A stretch of DNA of 64,000 nt from Rhabdornis inornatus (taxonomy: Eukaryota; Chordata; Aves; Passeriformes; Rhabdornithidae), in contig VWZS01004480.1 in NCBI GenBank assembly GCA_013397075.1, positions 27,171 to 91,170 of the forward strand. Reading direction: 5' to 3'. The position numbers and the translations under genes were made by a program. Under the pieces are notes generated by a model. The model saw only the letters and a list, made by a program, of their open reading frames with translations, was not told the origin of the DNA and searched no databases. Below are positions 26,451 to 36,890 of this stretch, in pieces; position 1 is the first letter of the stretch; each line of letters starts with the position of its first letter.

Positions 26451-26512
26451 TGTAACTTCACTGAATTTAGCAGAGTTTACATCAGGGAGTAATTTTGCCC
26501 AGCAGGATTAGG
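26451..26512 (+). repeat. Possible ancient amniote repeat fragment
   Basis: A block with the order GTAACTTCACTGAATTT, AGAGTTTACATCAGGGAG and ATTTTGCCCAG resembles an interspersed motif I recall from turtle and crocodilian genomes (spaced GTAACTCC, CAGTGGAGTTACACCAGGG and TTTGGCCCAG). A second relative in the same orientation lies near 54,020-54,115 in this window. I do not know the family name. Confidence 0.42.
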
Positions 26513-28900
26513 CAAGTCATTTACATAAAATTGGTACTGTACATCATGTGCCGAGTTGATGAATTTGCTGAGAGATTGACTTTATAACAGTGGGCTTGTA
26601 TCACATGTTATAATTATTTGTATCATCCTTGGATTCTTATTGTGATGTACATTACACATCCCAAAGGAGCCCAATAAAGGACATGCAATTCAACAACATG
26701 CTGCTGAAACACACAGCAGCTGGAGGAACAACACACAGACTTTTCTCTTTGGAGATTGCAAATATATATCGAGAAGTATTAATTTTATAAGAGTGGAAAT
26801 TAGGTGAGTGAGTGGCTTGACTGGAAAGCACACTCTTGTCCTCTTGGTTTTTGTTGCTTGAGTTTTTTCTTTTGTAATTTAAATTAATTGGATCTTTGAC
26901 AATAACACTTGAACTCTAGGTCAAGTAATGCTTTCATGTTGCTCAGAAACTTTAAAGTTTACTTTTACAAGAGACTGTTTTATATGATTTTATCACAAAT
27001 CTACAGATCCACGTGTTTGTCCAGAAATGCAAAGAAGCAAAAGAAACTGAAATGTGAAAGTAGTACCAGCTGAAGTGAGAAATTACTTGTAGAAAAGAGC
27101 AGCTCCCACCACTCCACCCACAGAGGAGTTTCAGAAGATAGTGGATGGCCTGTGGAGGGAACCAGCCTGGATAAATGTGCAGCTGAGAAAAACAGGTCCC
27201 ACTGTCTGGAAGAGCATATCTGCCAGTATGACCTTCCTACATTTCTAATTTGGTCTTTACACAGCATTAGGAGGAAATTGATGAGAAAAATGGGGAAGAA
27301 GCGACAGCACGACCTGAGCTTGATTCACATCAAATAACCAAGGAGGTGCAGTGGGTCTCTAACCATCATCCACTTGAATGTCCAAGTCCACTAAGAAGTT
27401 TCCAGCTTTTTTTTTCCCACTGACTCCCAAACCAGTGTGGTCCAAGGCATTTCTTTGTCCACAAGATAGTACCATCAGCTCACATGCATAGCTCTGGGAT
27501 CAGAGGGATCAAATTGCATTACAAACCTCCAGGGTATTTGGCTCTGAACTCCAAGGAGACAACTCACCAGCTGAGCAGCTGCCTCAGGTGCTCCAACAGA
27601 AATGTGTTAGCACATTAAATATTGCAACCTGAAACTGCTCCCTTACTATGCCAGCAAGGAGAGACTTCCCTACCAGGGAGAATCCTGTCTTGGAGGTCCC
27701 CAGGGAGTTACCTTTTGTCTTTTCCCATACACCTGCTGTTTTGATACATTAAGCTTCTGTCAAGGTGTCCCCATGTTGGACTTTGCAGCAGCTTGGGATG
27801 TTACCCTTGCTGATTTGATTGTTCCAACTCAAAATAACTGAACACATATGCACATATATAGGTGGTAAAGCCTATTTTTCATCCAGTCTGTTTCCAGAGT
27901 AACCTTCTAAAGTGTAGGACAAGAGAGTGTTGAGCTACTGATGAAAAACGCTGATTTCTCAACCTCAAGACTATAATTATAGCAACAAATCCAACCAAGA
28001 ATAATCAATTTCATTCCCATTACATTCTATTCCATGTAGCAGCACTTCAGAGTTTGCAATAGGTGATCTGGATGCTCCATTTCTGTGTGAAGCATGCTGC
28101 CCATACAGTGCTTTGTAGCTATTCAGGGCAAGCAGGCATTGATGCACTGTGCCACAGAATACTTCCAAAAATAGACTGTAGATACTGCAAAGTAACTGCT
28201 TTCTTTTGAAAAATGCTGTGACCTCCACGTGATCACAACATGTCCAAAGCAAAGTGAATCTGGGCATTTCACTGTTAAAAATGCAGGCAGCAGTCATGGG
28301 AGGGTAGCTGGATAATTCAAATCAGTATTTTTAGGCTCTGGCTTCCTTCATTGTCTCCAAATCCAGAAGAAAACAACAGCTACCTAACGACAAGTGAGCT
28401 TTTTTCATATCTGCATGTGTGATGCTTTCTTATAGCTGATCAATATATGGAGGCAGCTTCAGATGTACTGCAAAATAAATGTGCTTCAGCTGGAAGAATA
28501 ATGGTAGATGAGCTCAATAAATCTTCAGCAAGCTGGATGTCCATATATAAAGGCAAAAGAAACATGTAAATGGAACAAAAACAAACATAAAAGAAGAGAA
28601 GCAATTGCAGACTGTAATATGAAGTCACATGGAGATTTTTGAACGGCTGTTGCACAGCCAGTTTTGCATTTTATTTCACCTGTAAAGATTACAAAGTAAA
28701 AGGGGGTATATTCCCCATCATGAACACCTTCCAGATAACTGCTGAGGTTAACAAGGGCCCCATGAGAATGTACAATAGTAGAGGGACCTATTTGTCAGCC
28801 ACTGAACATTCAAGAATTAGGCACCTTAATGTTGAAAAAGACAGACCTGCTTAAACATCACTAGCGCTGCTAACTTTGGAGAAGTTTTACTGACAGATGT

Positions 28901-28923
28901 GAACACAGTGGACAGCTGTGTTC
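28901..28923. repeat. 8-bp inverted repeat
   Basis: GAACACAG (28,901-28,908) and its reverse complement CTGTGTTC (28,916-28,923) are separated by seven bases. Flanking GAT and ATC could extend the stem with a two-base bulge. Confidence 0.75.
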
Positions 28924-28960
28924 ATCTTTGACTCAAGGACTCATTGTCACTTTTTGACTC

Positions 28961-28981
28961 ATGAGAGGTCCCACCTCTCAT
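28961..28981. repeat. 9-bp inverted repeat with 3-nt loop
   Basis: ATGAGAGGT (28,961-28,969) and ACCTCTCAT (28,973-28,981) are exact reverse complements around CCC. It lies 38 bases after another small hairpin. Confidence 0.8.
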
Positions 28982-29595
28982 TCTCAGGTGACCTGGGGGT
29001 GTAGGAGTAAGAGTTTTCTCTCAGGAGTCTCGTTTGGGCTGCAACAGAACCGAGCTCCAAGAAGACTCAAAGGCACAAAATACCTTTTTCTGATAACCTG
29101 GCTGCACAGTGGGCAAGCACCTGAGTCTTGGGCAGACAGATTAGAAGGGGTGATGGCTGTGATACACATTGGAACAGCTTTGGAACTTGTGATGGTGACT
29201 GCAGATGATGATTTGACGTTGGCATTCTTCAGAAATCCTTAAGGAGATGTTCAATCTTGAACTGCATGGGGATGGATTCACGGCACTGAGCTATTTGCAG
29301 AGTAGAACAGCTGCTGGTTTCCAGTATCCATCATGTTTATGGTAGCATTTTATTGTGTTGTAAGATGCATTAAATAATATATCCTAAAAGCACACTCCTC
29401 TCTTCTCACTTTCTTCATCTTGATGCTGAGCCTTTGAGACTTTTGACAATACATTTAATTTCCCTTTGTTGCATAATCAAGCCCTGGAAAGAACGAGATG
29501 AATCTTTGGCAATTGCTGTGTTAAACCCTTCCTGCTGTCACCTACCCAACTGGAACGCCAGTTAGGGAAGAAGAATCTAGCAAAGAGTCAGAACC

Positions 29596-31160
29596 ACAGG
29601 ATCACAGACTGGTTGGATTTGAAGGTATCTATGGACAATGTTCAGCCAACCCCCTTCTCAAAGAAAGGCTGAGCAGAGAAGGTTTCTTAGGACTTCTCCA
29701 GTTCAGTTTTGAATGTTTCCAGGGAAGAAGACTCTCTGGGCAACCTGCTCCAGCGCTCCACTGCTCTTCCAGTAAAAAAGTTTTTATGACATCTAAATGG
29801 AATTTCCTGTGTTTCAATTTGTGTCTGTTGCCCCTTGCCCTTTCATGAAGGGCCATGAGAATGTGCTGGCTCTGTCTTCTTTACAGACTCTGGCCAGTGA
29901 TTTATGCACGTTTATAGTACCCCCACTGACCCCTCTCTTCTCTAGGCTGAACAGCTCCAGCTCTCTCAGCCTCTCCCCACACTGGAAGATGCTCCAGTGT
30001 TGTAATCTCCAGTAATTTCCAGTGCTGGACTCCCTTCAGCACGTGTGTGTTTTTCTTGGCAGGTGGAACCCACCACCAGACTTGCTCCACTGAATCAATG
30101 TCTTGCACTGAGGAGCCCAGAACTCCAGATGTGTGTCCCTTGGGTTGAGTAGAGAGAAAGGGTCACCCACCTTGACCTGCTAGATCCCACTGGCCATCTT
30201 TGCCACACGAGCACGTTCCTGGCCCATGGTCAGCTTGGCATTCACCAGAACCTCCAGATCCTTCCCTGCCAAGCTGCTTTTCAGCAGCTGGCCCCTGGCA
30301 TGCAAAGTGACCATTCCTGCCCAAGAGGAAGAATTGCTTCTTCCATTTGCTGAATGTGGTGATGTCCTCAAGGGCACTTTTCTCCAGCCTGTTGAGGTTC
30401 CCCTGAGTATCAGCTCACCCAACCTGGTCTGTCATCCACTCCTCTCAGTTTAGCATCCTTTGTGAGGTGGATGAGAGTCCCCTCAGTCCCACCATCCAGG
30501 TTATTAATTAAGATGTTATGCAGTATAGGCTGCAGTGTATAAACTGCTGGTGGCTGGTCTCCAGCTGGATTTTGTGCCATTGACCAAAGCCCTCTCAGCC
30601 CCAAAGCTAAGCCAGCATTCAGTCCACCTCACTGGCCACTTTTCTAGCCTGTACTTCATGAGTTTGTCCATGAGGATGTTATGGGAGGCAGTGCTGGAAG
30701 TCTTGTACAAGTCAAGATAGAAAACACCTGCTGTGCTCCCTTCGTGTGCTGAGCCAGTGATTTCTTTGCATGGTGGTCAGGCATTACAAATCCTTGCTGC
30801 CTGCTCATGGTCTTCTCATCCTTCATGTGTTTGGAAGCGGTTTCCAGAAGTTTCTCCACTTCTTTCCCAGGGTTTGAGCTGAGGCTGTTGCATCTGCCAT
30901 TCTGTGTATGCTCCTTTCTGCCCTTCTTGAAGACAGGCGTGACATTGGCTTTCTTGCAACCCTTGGGAATATCTCTTGGTCTCCACAGCTTTTCAGAGAT
31001 ACTCATGGATGGCCTCACAATGGCATTGGTCTCATCCCTCAGCAGTTCTCACATCAGGCCCCCCATTTTCCATCTGTTTAAAAGTTTTCCAATCTGATCC
31101 TCTTCCCCTAAGGATAAAAGTTGACTGCTCCAGAGTTTCTCACTGGAAAAATCAAGTATG
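29596..31160 (-). mobile_element. CR1 LINE, 5'-truncated, with decayed reverse transcriptase
   Basis: This is a minus-strand CR1 copy of about 1.55 kb. Its 3' end lies at the left, where AGGATCACAGACTGGTTGG is the reverse complement of a CR1 terminus. The 3' untranslated region follows to about 30,170, with CTCTCTGGGCAACCTGCTCC and GGCTGAACAGCTCCAGCTCT. The reverse-transcriptase part runs from about 31,060 down to 30,180. Translation gives ANVTPVFKKGRKE (finger region), LHNILINNLDGG (palm, after the usual SGVPQGS-type block) and SSLAGKDLEVLVNAKL (thumb side). The reading frame shifts several times and stops are present, so it cannot make protein. The endonuclease and 5' end are absent. The right boundary near 31,110-31,160 is approximate. 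Confidence 0.93.
30180..31060 (-). pseudogene. CR1 ORF2 reverse-transcriptase remnant
   Basis: This is the coding fossil inside the CR1 copy. In active elements ORF2 encodes an apurinic-like endonuclease and a reverse transcriptase that copies the RNA at the target site. Only reverse-transcriptase segments remain, in at least three frames: 30,656-31,018 (finger motif ANVTPVFKKG), 30,410-30,604 (NILINNLDGG, with a degraded aspartate block LIHLTKDAKLRG where the family has an A-D-D type catalytic motif) and 30,180-30,422 (EKDL-like region with GKDLEVLVNAKL). The loss of the catalytic aspartate pair and the frameshifts show that it is non-functional. Confidence 0.9.
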
Positions 31161-32977
31161 TTGGTTATAATGAGTTTTCCTCAGCAAAAATATTACAGGT
31201 GAAAAGGAGGAGCAAATACATTTTTTCATAGGAATAGAAATATTTCCTCCAATGCCTTTCTTTAAGACATTTGTAAAGTGGTTTAGGGCTTTCCAGACTT
31301 TTATAGCAGGAAATAGCAAGGATGTTGCCCTGAATACCTGCTGTGGTCACACTTTTAGCCTAGTGTGAGCTAGAAAATAGCTCCCCAAAAGAGCAATATC
31401 CAAAGCAGCAGCAGAGGAAGATTAAGCAGGCTTTGATGCATAGCTACTGATGGACAGAAGTTATGAAAATCACTCTGACAGAATGTCCTCCCACTTATAA
31501 CACAAGAAGCCTAATGTTAACTCTTATTTATTCGTTACCTTTCTTTTTCAAGCTTGACTACATGATCAACATCATAAAAATGTAGCATAAAATAACCAGC
31601 TAAACATTCCAGATCTAAGCTAGAAGTAATACAACAACAAAATAAAGAGTCTATTTTATGATTAGGAAATCTGTATGCTAAGCTGCCTGACTGAAACATC
31701 AGTAATGATTCAGGCTGGAGGAATTCTATTCCCTTGATCATGCTGGTATACAGAAAGTTGGTGTCTACAGGCTGAAGCTTTTCTTTGTTGATTCTCTTGA
31801 AAGGCATTTTCCAGAATTCATCTTAATTCTGAATTTGGGATTGAGAGACCTATGTCAACATTTCACCAGCTGTTAGCCACTACAAAGAGTAAGAAGTCTG
31901 TGGCTAACAATTTTTCACTGCAAAGCTGTTACAAGCTGCTAAAAATGCAAAATCTTGTGATATGATAAAAAGAAATAATTTACCACTTGTGACTGCTTAA
32001 GCACTTGTGAATGCTGCATATTCCAGTGTCCAAGAGAGTTGGATGTGCTTAATGCAATGTAACAGTAGAGTTATGTCATGTGCTCAATAGCTGTGCACTG
32101 AAGAAAACAGTTTGCTACATCATCAGAAGCATCCTTGATGGGATGTCCCAGACATGTTACTTTTTAGGTTGATTTATTGATGAAAGCTGTTGGTTTTGTA
32201 ATTATAATGGAGCCATTGCCAAGCCCAGGAATTTCACTAGGCTTATTGATCCTGAGGTGTAGAGAACTTGTTGGCACAAGCAACTTAACTTGAATGCCTG
32301 AGCTCCAGAAAATACTCCAGTCACTATCCCTGTTCTGTCAAAATCCAAACAAGCCCTCTCTCAGTCCCATTGCAGGAGATATCACTTAGGTTTCCAAAGT
32401 CAAAGCAACAACACTGTGAAATGCACAACATCATGCTTTTTGGAGTGAGCTGCAGCACTCTGCTCTAATGAGACAGCAGAGCCAGGACAGGTCAGACAGC
32501 CCAGGACACCAGGGACCCTGACTCATATTTAATTCCCACATCTAATGGTCCATCCTACCTCACCTACTCTCTTGTGATTTCTCAGGTTATTTCCATGCAG
32601 AACCTCTGGTTTCTTTTACACTTTCTTGGTGAATGTCAGATTTTCTGTTAAGCCCTTCTGGGTTTGAACCCGTCACTGGGGACCTGGTGCATTTGCAAAT
32701 CTTACCACAGCCTCTGTCTGTCCTGAAACCACAAGGAGCCAACAGGGTAAGGTATTGTTCTTTTGAAGTTGCTGATGATGGGCATTCTTTCTTAGTGATT
32801 GCTTTATCATTTTGGATAGACCCTACTGTGATGCAGCTGTGTCCTGAAATCCACGTGTTAACAAAAAAGCATATTCTTCATTATCAGCTTGGTGCACACT
32901 CCAGACATTGCTGATACAGACAGTCGTAGGTTAGGGTTGTTTCGCAGTGTTAATGCATATGCTGGAGCAGGAATGCC
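31161..32977. other. Unique sequence, no gene seen
   Basis: No supportable gene. A short TGGGTTTGAACCCGT palindrome near 32,658 superficially resembles a tRNA T-arm, but no cloverleaf surrounds it. Confidence 0.5.
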
Positions 32978-33289
32978 ATGCAAGAAGAAAAGAATTCAGT
33001 TGTTCAGAGTGAGGAGAAAATGTTGGAGCAGATAAATGATGAGATGGCACCTGTGTGGAAGCAGATGAAGATGGGAGAACCCAAGAGGATAATTAATGTG
33101 CTGAAACAGGAGCCAGATGTCAATAGATTCAGCTTTCCTGGTCATTTGAATGCTGATTCTGTAGTCTGTGTTGATGGGAAAGACTTGTTAGGCAGCCTGT
33201 TTGTGGAGCTCAGGATTGCCCATCTTAATCACTTGTTAGGGGTACTTGACACTTTCCACTGCAGGCACTGTCAGCCAAAGGAAAAATAA
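32978..33289 (+). other. Open frame of uncertain status (103 codons)
   Basis: An uninterrupted plus-strand frame from an ATG to a TAA. The predicted peptide is hydrophilic and acidic/basic at its N-terminal half (EEKMLEQINDEMAPVWKQMK) and has a C-terminal CRHC pair. It has no strongly overlapping antisense frame, and its composition looks more protein-like than that of its neighbours. I recognise no family, no convincing splice sites were established, and a frame of this length is expected by chance in 64 kb. A G/T low-complexity block begins about 40 bases downstream. Confidence 0.12.
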
Positions 33290-33330
33290 GATTTGAGGAA
33301 CTGGTTAGAACAAGCCAAAGTTTCAGGGTA

Positions 33331-33431
33331 TTGTTTTGGGGTTTTTTTTGTTTGTTTGTTTATTTTTGTTTGTTTTTGTTTTTGGTTTTGGTTTTGGTTT
33401 TGGTTTTTTTTTTTGGTTTTTTTTTCCCCCC
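33331..33431. repeat. G/T low-complexity block with TTTTGG hexamers
   Basis: The plus strand contains GTTT and GTTTTT units, then four consecutive GGTTTT hexamers at about 33,382-33,404, then T-runs ending in six C. Stop-free frames through it are artefacts. It is similar in composition to the block near 10.0-10.3 kb. Confidence 0.92.
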
Positions 33432-35569
33432 AGAAATGTCTTCTGCTGCTACTCCTATCTGAAGTGAAACGATCTGCCCAAAACATCCAGATCTGCTGTG
33501 ACAAAAGGAAAAGGTGCAGCAGGAGCCCCACGGGCATGTTTAGAGCTCTGCTCCCCACTCCTGCTGCCCGTGGCACACCAAGGAGGGAAGAAAGGAAGGA
33601 AGGCAGGAAGGCTGTCATCTGGCTCATGCTGGGCCTGATTGGTGCCCACTGGAGCCAGCAGTTTTGTGTCAGATGAAATGGACAGGAGTGCATGTGAGGA
33701 TTTACTCACATGCACCCTGGGGCAGGCAGAGCCAGAGCCCACCAGCCTCACACACAGCTCGGTCCAGCCTTGGCTGCTGAAAATTCCTGTCTCCAGCTAT
33801 TGCAATTTCTCATGGCAAAGCAACCCTCAGCTCTGCAGAAACTCTGTTTGCTGCCTGTGGCACTCAAAAGTTCTCTCCTGTGAGGTAGATCGACATGGAA
33901 GTGAAGGAGGTCCTTCACAGGCAGCAGCTCTGGAAGAGAAAACTTCATGTTTGTCATTCCTACAGCATCCTTGTGCTTCTCTAATACTAACACTGGCAAT
34001 TATCAAATATCCCATTTGTAAACAGGGTGCCACCCAACTCCCTTGATAGGACAGAGCAAGTGCAGTTCCAGATTCTGCACTCACTTCAGTAGTCAAAAGG
34101 CAAACATATACAAGGCAAAGTCATAGCTTCTGGATATCCAGCAGTTTTGTAAAAATAAGTAGTTTGTGTATGTATTAAAGGAGAATGGGCATGTATTTTA
34201 GGACAAGTGGCTTTTAAATAAGCAAAAAACACATGGAAGGTACTTCTGCTTGTTTGTGCCCTGCAGTGAGTTTTTTGCCTTTCTCCCTCTGCAGAAGGTG
34301 CCTGTTCCAAACATTTTGCCCCTGACCCTGGAAGTCAAACCATGCAGGGGCAAGATACTTAATCATTTACATTTCTTTCAGAGAAATCAGGGGACAAACA
34401 ATTTTTTCAAATGTAGTGGTGTGAATTGGGACCACCGAAGATCCTGGTGATCCTGGTTTAATCTGAATTTGGGCCTGAAAGTAATAGAATAATAATATAT
34501 TAATAANAAGTCTGTCAGAATTATGCAGGAATGATTGGTACAATAAAACTTTTTCAAAAGTTTGAGCAGGAGTGAATATTAATGGGGTGCAGAACAGTGT
34601 TTTCAAATACACTGAAATTTATCTTCTCCTAGGAAAAGCGGCTGTGTTATCAGCCCTGCTAAAAAGGTATAGCTCTGGGTGAATGTGAGACCACGTGCTA
34701 TTTAAACATTCAGAGATATATTTATTTAAAATGTATGTGGCATCATCTGTTGATATATTATTCAACTATTCCTTGATTAGCATCATCTGCACAGCCTTCA
34801 CCTACTCTCACAGGCCAGGCAGGACTACAAAAGGGGGATTACATCTGTGTGAAACAAGAGAAGGATCTGAAGCACTGCTACTTGTGCCTGTTAGCCAAAC
34901 ACAGCTCACATCTTGCTGCGGGAGAGAGATCTTGCACCACACAGCTCCCCACTGGCATTTTGACATCTTTATGGAGTGCCAAGGGATAGACAATACCCCC
35001 TTGTTGCACCCTGCAGCAGCTCTTGGTGCTTCAGAAGAAGGTGTGGCCCTCCTGCAACAAGTCAAGCCTGCAGTTTATAAGGACTTCCAAGAAAGTGCCT
35101 GGAGTTGTACAATTAACAAGAAATTACTCCAGAGGGAATTCTGTTCCTCATCTCAGCTGGTGTTCAACTTATCTGCGAATAATATACACACTCAGCCTAT
35201 ATTCCTTTTATTTTAGCTTAGTTTTACAGTAATTAAAATCCTCAGCCAGCCTGAAGAGCTGTATATTATTTATTTTTGGTCTCCGTGAGACTGGAACACA
35301 GGGCCTGCTGTGTGAGCCCTGGAAAGGAGTTCAGCTGCGTGTGCCTTGGTTTCCCTCCTGACTCCTGGTGTGCCTCGTTTATGGCCTGATGTCCCCACTG
35401 TGTGCACACCCTGCCCTAGGACAGCAGGACCTCGGGTCCTGCAGGCCCCACTAGAACACAGATTGCTAATTATTACTGAGAAGATTAATGTGCTGAGAGT
35501 GTTCTTCAGTCTCAGCGTGTATAGCTTTGGGACCACTTGCTAATCCCCCGAGGTAATATTAATTTTAAA
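33432..35569. other. Unique sequence, no gene seen
   Basis: No supportable gene. The 173-codon plus-strand frame at 34,695-35,216 is the longest non-repeat frame outside CR1 DNA. It has no recognisable domain, shows no compositional signal and is overlapped by other frames. A single N lies at 34,507. Confidence 0.5.
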
Positions 35570-35715
35570 AAATCTTAGCGCGCAGCACTGTTGGCACTAG
35601 TGATTTTATCATGAGTCTCCTGATATTTGGTGTTTCTTGTCAAGGTCCACTTCCTGGAAACCTGAGCATCTTGGCTTGCATTTTGAAACAGGCAAGTTTT
35701 TAGCGCCTTCTGTAA
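35570..35715 (+). repeat. Possible ancient amniote interspersed repeat
   Basis: The segment around GATTTTATCATGAGTCTCCT and ATATTTGGTGTTTCTT, followed by a CCACTTCCTGGA block, resembles a repeat I recall from turtle genomes (TTTTATCATGAGTCTCATGA, then ATTTGGTGTTTCTT, then CAGCTCCTGGAG). I cannot name the family, and the assignment is from memory only. Confidence 0.38.
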
Positions 35716-36707
35716 CAGTGAGGCTGGGAAACATTCCCCAGTTATGCTCTGGAGACAGGGAGGCAAATAGAAAGACCTTAAAATGTGTTAATTAAAAAGA
35801 AAAACAAGGTTTCTGCAAGAACTTTTCCCCCCCCATGATTTATGTGTCTTGTATTGCTTGCATTGTGCAAAACTGTATGTCTTGGAGTGGGATAGGAACC
35901 TCTCATTGGTTCTGAGGGAAGGAAAGATCTAAGTAAACTGATTTTGGTATCCTAGCTATGGCTAGGTTGGCACCATCCCTCTAATTGTACCCATTTTGTT
36001 ACACTTTTTGCCCTGGATTATTTTTAACAGTCTCAAATTTCATGTCTTCCCCCATGGAGTCCTCTTCCTTGATATCCTTGGGGTTTACTTTTTCTTCACT
36101 GTGTCTGCTCCCCCTTGCTTTCCTTTGTCCTTCAGTTTTGAAGACTTGGTACAGGCTGAATTTACATCAAGGAAAAGCGTGAAAGGCATGAAACAGACAT
36201 TAGTGGTACAGAGAGAAGATTTCTGTTATTGTTCTCCACTGTGATCCAAAAAGAGCCTGGAACAGTTGAGAAAGTGTCCTGGGCTTATTTATGCTCTGCT
36301 CTAAGTGTCACTGGTTGAAGTCTTCCCATTAGTGGAAGGGAGATGTTCCCCAGGCCACCGTGCTGTTTTAGCAACTAATCTATTTCAATGCTTCTTACGT
36401 AGACAGGCCAACAAATTTCCAAACAACCAGAGAGCTTTGGCAAATAATGCTGAAAGCAGAGTACTGGGCTCACACAAAGCAGCCTGTGTTACTCCAGTAC
36501 CTTCTTTCAGGGCTGGACTCTAATAATCAGGTCAACTGACTTAATAAGACAGCTGCTTGCCAAAGCGCAAAATCCTTTCTGGGGGGAGAGGAGAGCCTTG
36601 ACGGGGACCTGAAGTGGGCAAAGCTCTCCAAGGGGGCTGGGGGTGATGCCTGACTGGCCTCTTTCACCAGAAGACTTTGATGTGTTTACAGAGACAGCAA
36701 GTGTAGC
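35716..36707. other. Unique sequence, no gene seen
   Basis: No supportable gene or recognised repeat. A short C run lies at about 35,828. Confidence 0.5.
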
Positions 36708-36780
36708 TTGTGTTTCACAGGGAGGAAACCGAGGCACAAAGAACCATCTGACTTCTCTCAAGGTCACTGCAGTCCCACCC
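36708..36780 (-). mobile_element. MIR-like SINE fragment
   Basis: The order TTTCACAGGGAGGAAACCGA, GGCACAAAGAACC, CTGACTT and CTCAAGGTCACTGCAG matches the reverse complement of the MIR 3' half (family order TTTACAGATGAGGAAACTGA, GGCACAGAGAGG, TGACTTGCCCAAGGTCAC). About 65 bases are alignable. It is highly diverged, as expected of a MIR relic in a non-mammalian amniote. Confidence 0.6.
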
Positions 36781-36856
36781 TGCTGCTGTCCACTCCACCA
36801 GCAGTGCCCAGGGGTGGGATGGTCTGGTGGGATGTTGTGTGATCAGCGGTGTGGTG

Positions 36857-36890
36857 GAAAAGGAAAGGAAAAAGAGAAGGAAAGGAAAGG
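36857..36890. repeat. (GGAAA)n purine tract
   Basis: Short, imperfect purine-only array of GGAAA units. It is the complement of the TTTCC unit expanded at 6.2-6.6 kb, but far shorter and interrupted. Confidence 0.85.

Larger units (their letters stand above)
26513..29595. other. Unique sequence, no gene seen
   Basis: No supportable gene, RNA or transposon recognised. Two short hairpins near 28,900 and 28,970 are listed separately. Confidence 0.5.

Noticed and set aside
32650..32690. TGGGTTTGAACCCGT resembling a tRNA T-arm
   Set aside because: No acceptor stem, D-arm or anticodon arm of suitable spacing lies upstream. It is an isolated short palindrome.
33331..33431. Possible interstitial telomere-like repeat
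   Set aside because: The hexamer is GGTTTT, not the vertebrate TTAGGG unit, and it lies inside a broader G/T low-complexity tract.
34695..35216. A 173-codon plus-strand frame
   Set aside because: No recognisable domain, frames overlap it on the other strand, and this length is within chance expectation for a 64-kb window searched in six frames.
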